Part shown: in pieces, positions 6,611-9,440 of the stretch
Layout: every line of letters begins with the position of its first letter
Position numbering within the stretch: position 1 is the stretch's first letter
Source of the DNA: CAYFZO01 sp964347615
Lineage (GTDB): Bacteria > Pseudomonadota > Gammaproteobacteria > Poriferisulfidales > Oxydemutatoraceae
Assembly: GCA_964347615.1 (NCBI GenBank)
Contig: CAYFZO010000042.1
Coordinates: 1 to 9,440 of the forward strand
Direction of reading: 5' to 3'
DNA length: 9,440 bases
Translations under genes and position numbers: made by a program
The notes under the pieces: model-generated
Told to the model about the DNA's origin: nothing
Databases searched by the model: none
Seen by the model: the letters and a program-made list of their open reading frames with translations, nothing else

Positions 6611-7215
6611 CCGCCGTCGTTCTCGCCAGTGCCAACCCGAACAAGTTGCGTGAGATCTTCGCGCTGTTCGGTGAGTTCGGGTTCAGGGTTGTCCCTCAGA
6701 GCGACTTCGGCTTGGAAACGCCGCCTGAGACCGGCGCCGATTTCGCCGCAAACGCGGTGATTAAGGCGCGTTACGCGTGCGAGCGCACGGGATTTGCCGC
6801 AATTGCCGACGATTCGGGTCTCGAGGTCGAAGTTCTTAACGGCGAGCCGGGCGTGCGCTCGGCGCGCTACGCCGGAGAGAACGCGAGCGACGCCGACAAC
6901 CTGAACAAACTGCTTGGCCGCATAGAACCGTTTGCGGAAGATCGGCTCAAAGCTTGTTTTCGTTGCGCCGCCGCTTACGCAACTCCTTCCGACGGTGTCA
7001 ACGGTCGCCCGGTGGTTGTTGAAGCCGCGTGGCGGGGGCGTTTGGTCAAATCTCCCAGAGGTAAAAGCGGTTTCGGTTACGACCCGGTTTTTTTCGTCGA
7101 AGAATACGGTTGCACCGCGGCGGAGCTCCCGTTTGAAATCAAGAACGAAATCAGCCACCGGGCGCAAGCGTTTATACGTTTGCGCGACGTGATAAGCGGT
7201 CGCTCATGCGATTGA
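6607..7215 (+). CDS. rdgB: RdgB/HAM1 family dITP/XTP pyrophosphatase
   Basis: A 202-residue protein (E. coli RdgB 197) that hydrolyses non-canonical purine triphosphates such as dITP, XTP and ITP to monophosphates, keeping them out of DNA and RNA. Motifs in order: ASANPNK at 7-13 (nucleotide-binding loop), ETGADFAANAVIKA at 41-54, IADDSGLEVEVLNGEPGV at 66-83 including the catalytic Asp pair 68-69, SARYAG at 85-90, SGFGYDP at 154-160 (base/phosphate contact), and ISHRAQA at 182-188. All are intact. The ATG overlaps the preceding stop by 4 bp, and hemW begins 13 bp after the stop, so rph, rdgB and hemW are likely one transcript. The 5' end duplicates in the upstream 203-bp repeat; this copy is the functional one. 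Confidence 0.96.
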   Translation: MTAVVLASANPNKLREIFALFGEFGFRVVPQSDFGLETPPETGADFAANAVIKARYACERTGFAAIADDSGLEVEVLNGEPGVRSARYAGENASDADNLNKLLGRIEPFAEDRLKACFRCAAAYATPSDGVNGRPVVVEAAWRGRLVKSPRGKSGFGYDPVFFVEEYGCTAAELPFEIKNEISHRAQAFIRLRDVISGRSCD

Positions 7216-7228
7216 CGGGGCTTTGACG

Positions 7229-8374
7229 ATGGTGCCGCCGCCGCTTTTTCTTTACGTCCATACGCCGTGGTGCGAGAGCAAGTGCCCGTATTGCGACTTC
7301 AACTCTTATGCGGCCGGGCCGGAGCCGCCGGAGGCGCGCTACGTCCGCACCTTGCTCGCCGATCTTGAATGCGACCTGTGTTACTTGCGTGGCCGTGAAG
7401 TTGCCGGTGTCTTTATCGGCGGCGGAACGCCAAGCCTGTTCAGCGTCGAGGCGATTTCATCTCTTCTCGAAAGCGTACGCGCACGAGTTACGTTGCGTGA
7501 CGACGCCGAGATTACGCTCGAAGCCAACCCGGGCAGCGCCGACCGTGAAAAGTTCGCGGGGTTCAGGAAAGCCGGTGTGAACCGCCTGTCGCTCGGTGTG
7601 CAGAGTTTCAACGACGACGTATTGCGCCGTCTCGGGCGAGTGCACGGTGCACGTGAAGCCACGGCGGCCTTTGAGGCGGCGCGTGCCGCCGGTTTCGACA
7701 ACGTGAACCTCGATCTGATGTTCGCTTTACCTGGGCAGACTTTCGCGCAAGGCGTCGCCGACGTTGAGCAAGCGACGTCGCTTGCACCCGAACACGTTTC
7801 GTACTATCAGCTGACGCTTGAACCCAATACGCCGTTTTACGCTCGCCCGCCTGAATTGCCCGACGACGAATCCGCGTGGCGTTTGGAAACGCGGGGGCGG
7901 TTGCTGCTGCGGGACGCAGGCTACCTCCGTTATGAGGTGTCGGCTTACGCGCGCCCGGGTTATCGCTGCCGGCACAACCTGAACTACTGGGAGTTCGGCG
8001 ACTATCTCGGCATCGGCAGCGGTGCACACGCAAAGCTGACGCTTGCAAACGGCGACGTCGTGCGGCTCGAAAAACACCGCAATCCAAACCGTTATCTCGG
8101 TGCTTACGGTAAGCGTGAGTTTTGTGCCCGCCGCCGGCGCGTCGCCGGCGACGAGGTCGCGTTCGAGTTCGTGCTGAACGCCTTGCGCCTGACGTCCGGT
8201 TTCAAGGAGTCGGCGTTTGCGGCGCGCACGGGTATCGACGTTCAATCGCTGGAGCCTCGTTTGACCGAGTTGGAGCACCGGTGTCTTCTCGAGCGCACCG
8301 GCGGCGTGGTCCGGGCGACCGATTTAGGCATGCGCTTTCTGAACGACGTTCAAAGTGCCTTCCTGCGTTCCTGA
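7229..8374 (+). CDS. hemW: Radical SAM heme chaperone HemW
   Basis: A 381-residue radical SAM protein (E. coli HemW 378). HemW binds a 4Fe-4S cluster, SAM and haem and delivers haem to respiratory enzymes; it was long misnamed oxygen-independent coproporphyrinogen oxidase. The cluster motif is C15-x3-C19-x2-C22 in HTPWCESKCPYCDFNSY; Phe follows at the place where HemN has a fourth Cys, the HemW form. GGGTP lies at 64-68, NLDLMFALPGQT at 160-171, CRHNLNYWEFGDYLGIGSGAH at 247-267 in pieces typical of HemW, and a winged-helix-like C-terminus ends LNDVQSAFLRS. ATG 7229 is preferred; a TTG at 7223 is in frame. A purine-rich GACGGGG lies upstream. rdgB-hemW adjacency is also seen in E. coli. Confidence 0.95.
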   Translation: MVPPPLFLYVHTPWCESKCPYCDFNSYAAGPEPPEARYVRTLLADLECDLCYLRGREVAGVFIGGGTPSLFSVEAISSLLESVRARVTLRDDAEITLEANPGSADREKFAGFRKAGVNRLSLGVQSFNDDVLRRLGRVHGAREATAAFEAARAAGFDNVNLDLMFALPGQTFAQGVADVEQATSLAPEHVSYYQLTLEPNTPFYARPPELPDDESAWRLETRGRLLLRDAGYLRYEVSAYARPGYRCRHNLNYWEFGDYLGIGSGAHAKLTLANGDVVRLEKHRNPNRYLGAYGKREFCARRRRVAGDEVAFEFVLNALRLTSGFKESAFAARTGIDVQSLEPRLTELEHRCLLERTGGVVRATDLGMRFLNDVQSAFLRS

Positions 8375-8711
8375 ACCGCCGCGCGTATAAGCGCCGCGGC
8401 TTGATTCCCCCAAGTCGCCTTGCTTCGGCGTTGTCGAATCAAGACGTAACGAATCGAAGACGAGCGGTTCGTTCGGTGTTTGCTGCGCCGGTATTTGACC
8501 GCTGTCCAGCCGGTTCCGGTCGCAGACCATGGCTTGATTCCAGCGCTTCGACCGTGGGATGCCATGCCTGCCCAGAGCAGGCAAAACCCAAGTACTGCCG
8601 CTGTTTTTGCAGTTACAGCAAGTAGTTAATGGCCGTGGCTCCGTTCCGAATGCTTGCTGCCCGATAGCTGTAAAATCTAACCGGGACTTCCAACGTCAGG
8701 GATTTTGGGCA
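8375..8711. other. Non-coding stretch with clustered small inverted repeats
   Basis: No convincing gene in 337 bp; short frames here have no recognisable domain. It holds several structures. GCCGCG/CGCGGC just after hemW could be a weak transcription-end hairpin without a clean U-run. CTTGATTC (8400-8407) pairs with GAATCAAG (8436-8443), with CGCC/GGCG nested inside. GGCTTGATTCC occurs at 8398 and again at 8531. TGCCTGC (8565-8571) pairs with GCAGGCA (8577-8583) over a 5-nt loop. Around 8594-8619, ACTGC/GCAGT and GCTGT/ACAGC are mutually exclusive stems. A TAAAAT at 8671-8676 may be a -10 box for the following gene, without a clear -35. No tRNA or known riboswitch recognised. Confidence 0.6.
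8565..8583. repeat. Perfect 7-bp inverted repeat (hairpin)
   Basis: TGCCTGC, loop CCAGA, GCAGGCA. Followed by AAAA on the plus strand and with no T-run on the outgoing side of either strand, so it is not a classical terminator. Function unknown; it could form in RNA on either strand. Confidence 0.7.
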
Positions 8712-9440
8712 ATGAGCGATACTCCAATATCCATGCTTTTCCCGGATTCTATCGTGTGCTCAGCAGGCACCGTTCGGTGCGTGATTTCTCGATGGGCTTT
8801 CCTTTCGTGCTTGAGTGGGATCTCGTGCGCCGCTTTGCCGGCGACGGCGTCGGTGGCGTTGGCTTTTGCAGCGACGGTGGCTCACGCGCAAGCGACGGTA
8901 TCGTTCGATGCCGCCGCCGCGGTTTTCGAAGCCGAAGAAGGCGGCACGGTCAATCTGATTGTCACCGTTAATCCTGCGCCGACGGCTGGTTTGAACGTCG
9001 GTTACAGCATCGGCGCCGCCGACGATCCCGATACCGCCGACGCGGACCCCTCGGATTATTTCGACTCCGGCACCGGCAACGTCACGATTGAAGCAAACGA
9101 GACGACCGCCGCAATCACCGTCTCGATTATTGACGACGACGAGATCGAGCCGCCGAGAGAGTCGTTCATGGTGTCGCTGACGGAAGGCTCCGGCTATACA
9201 TTGGTTTCTCCCGTGATGGTGCGGGTAGTGATTAAGGAAGGCACGTGCGACAGGACGCCGCAAGTTCGGGCCGCGATTTTGGAGAAAATCAGCGGTATCA
9301 ACGCCTGCGCCGATGTAACGGACGACAATCTGTCCGAGGTGGTAGGAGATTTGCGTTTGGAGAATTCAGGGATTGATGCTCTCAGAGCCGATGATTTCTC
9401 AGGTTTCGGCGATTTGCGGACGTTGAGACTCAATGACAAC
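8712..9440 (+). CDS. Secreted Calx-beta / leucine-rich-repeat protein (partial, C-terminus beyond right edge)
   Basis: An open frame of 243 codons that runs off the window. The N-terminus is a long export signal: a polar stretch, then a hydrophobic region (about 28-57) ending AHA, with likely cleavage near residue 59. Residues about 61-173 form a Calx-beta domain, shown by FEAEEGG, SDYFDSG, TIEANETTAAITVSIIDDDE and ESFMVSL; such domains are calcium-binding beta sandwiches common in bacterial surface proteins. From 179, CDRTPQVRAAILEKISGINAC with two Cys looks like a cap before leucine-rich repeats, the first being LRLENSGIDALRADDFSGF, then LRTLRLNDN. AGGGA at 8698-8702 is a reasonable ribosome site for ATG 8712; ATG 8733 or GTG 8781 would shorten the signal. 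A surface or secreted binding protein is inferred; partners are unknown. Confidence 0.82.
   Translation, partial: MSDTPISMLFPDSIVCSAGTVRCVISRWAFLSCLSGISCAALPATASVALAFAATVAHAQATVSFDAAAAVFEAEEGGTVNLIVTVNPAPTAGLNVGYSIGAADDPDTADADPSDYFDSGTGNVTIEANETTAAITVSIIDDDEIEPPRESFMVSLTEGSGYTLVSPVMVRVVIKEGTCDRTPQVRAAILEKISGINACADVTDDNLSEVVGDLRLENSGIDALRADDFSGFGDLRTLRLNDN

Larger units (their letters stand above)
6167..6672 (+). repeat. 203-bp imperfect tandem duplication across the rph/rdgB junction
   Basis: Copy 1 is 6167-6258 plus 6359-6469 (92 + 111 = 203 bp, split by the N run); copy 2 is 6470-6672 (203 bp). Each contains the end of rph, the ATGA overlap, and the first 22 codons of rdgB. The central 105 bp (6209-6258 plus 6359-6413, against 6512-6616) are identical. 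The upstream 42 bp differ at 6 places and the downstream 56 bp at 12 by my count. The outer halves (start of copy 1, end of copy 2) keep the family-conserved residues; the inner halves do not. Confidence 0.9.

Noticed and set aside
8324..8584. Minus-strand frames in the region after hemW as a small gene
   Set aside because: No recognisable domain, no good ribosome site, overlap with the hemW end, and composition consistent with chance frames over an inverted-repeat-rich spacer.
8565..8586. Hairpin as an intrinsic terminator for hemW
   Set aside because: The stem is followed by A residues on the plus strand and it lies about 190 bp after the hemW stop; the T-run is on the wrong side for the minus strand.
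1..9440. CRISPR array, tRNA/rRNA genes, insertion sequence, prophage or toxin-antitoxin system
   Set aside because: No regularly spaced repeats, no transposase or integrase, no cloverleaf sequence and no paired small toxin/antitoxin genes were seen on either strand.

Overview
The window looks like a piece of a draft, probably metagenome-derived, gammaproteobacterial chromosome. It is GC-rich, has a scaffold gap of exactly 100 N, and carries a divergent yicC / rph pair followed by rdgB and hemW. The yicC-rph divergence is the Escherichia coli arrangement, rdgB-hemW adjacency is also found in E. coli, and the proteins resemble proteobacterial versions. The species cannot be read from this sequence.

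Layout. 1-1681 (minus): moaC followed by a partial AsmA-family gene that runs off the left edge. 1778-2005 (plus): moaD, divergent from moaC. 2012-3941 (minus): an envelope protein-quality unit, in transcription order a small heat-shock protein (Hsp20) with a strong sigma-32-like promoter and a perfect Shine-Dalgarno, an intrinsic-terminator-like hairpin, then a Do-family (DegP/DegQ/MucD) periplasmic protease. 4132-5516 (minus): yicC, overlapping by 4 bp a one-domain asparaginase-like gene. 5591-8374 (plus): rph, rdgB and hemW, tightly packed. 8375-8711: non-coding, rich in small inverted repeats. 8712-9440 (plus): start of a large secreted Calx-beta plus leucine-rich-repeat protein, cut by the right edge.

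How the genes work together. Most are housekeeping: molybdopterin synthesis (MoaC, MoaD), heat-shock and periplasmic protein quality control (Hsp20, Do protease), RNA turnover (YicC, RNase PH), nucleotide-pool cleaning (RdgB) and haem delivery (HemW). Only the last gene looks accessory.

The oddest spot is the rph/rdgB junction. A 203-bp segment is present twice in tandem, the 100-N gap lies inside the first copy, and removing the N makes the two copies exactly collinear and RNase PH exactly 238 residues. The gap therefore seems to hide zero bases. The duplicated segment makes a 68-codon chimeric ORF between rph and rdgB. Its divergence pattern (105 bp identical, flanks divergent) points to a strain-mixing or gap-filling artefact more than to biology. 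I do not see a convincing new multi-gene system in this window.
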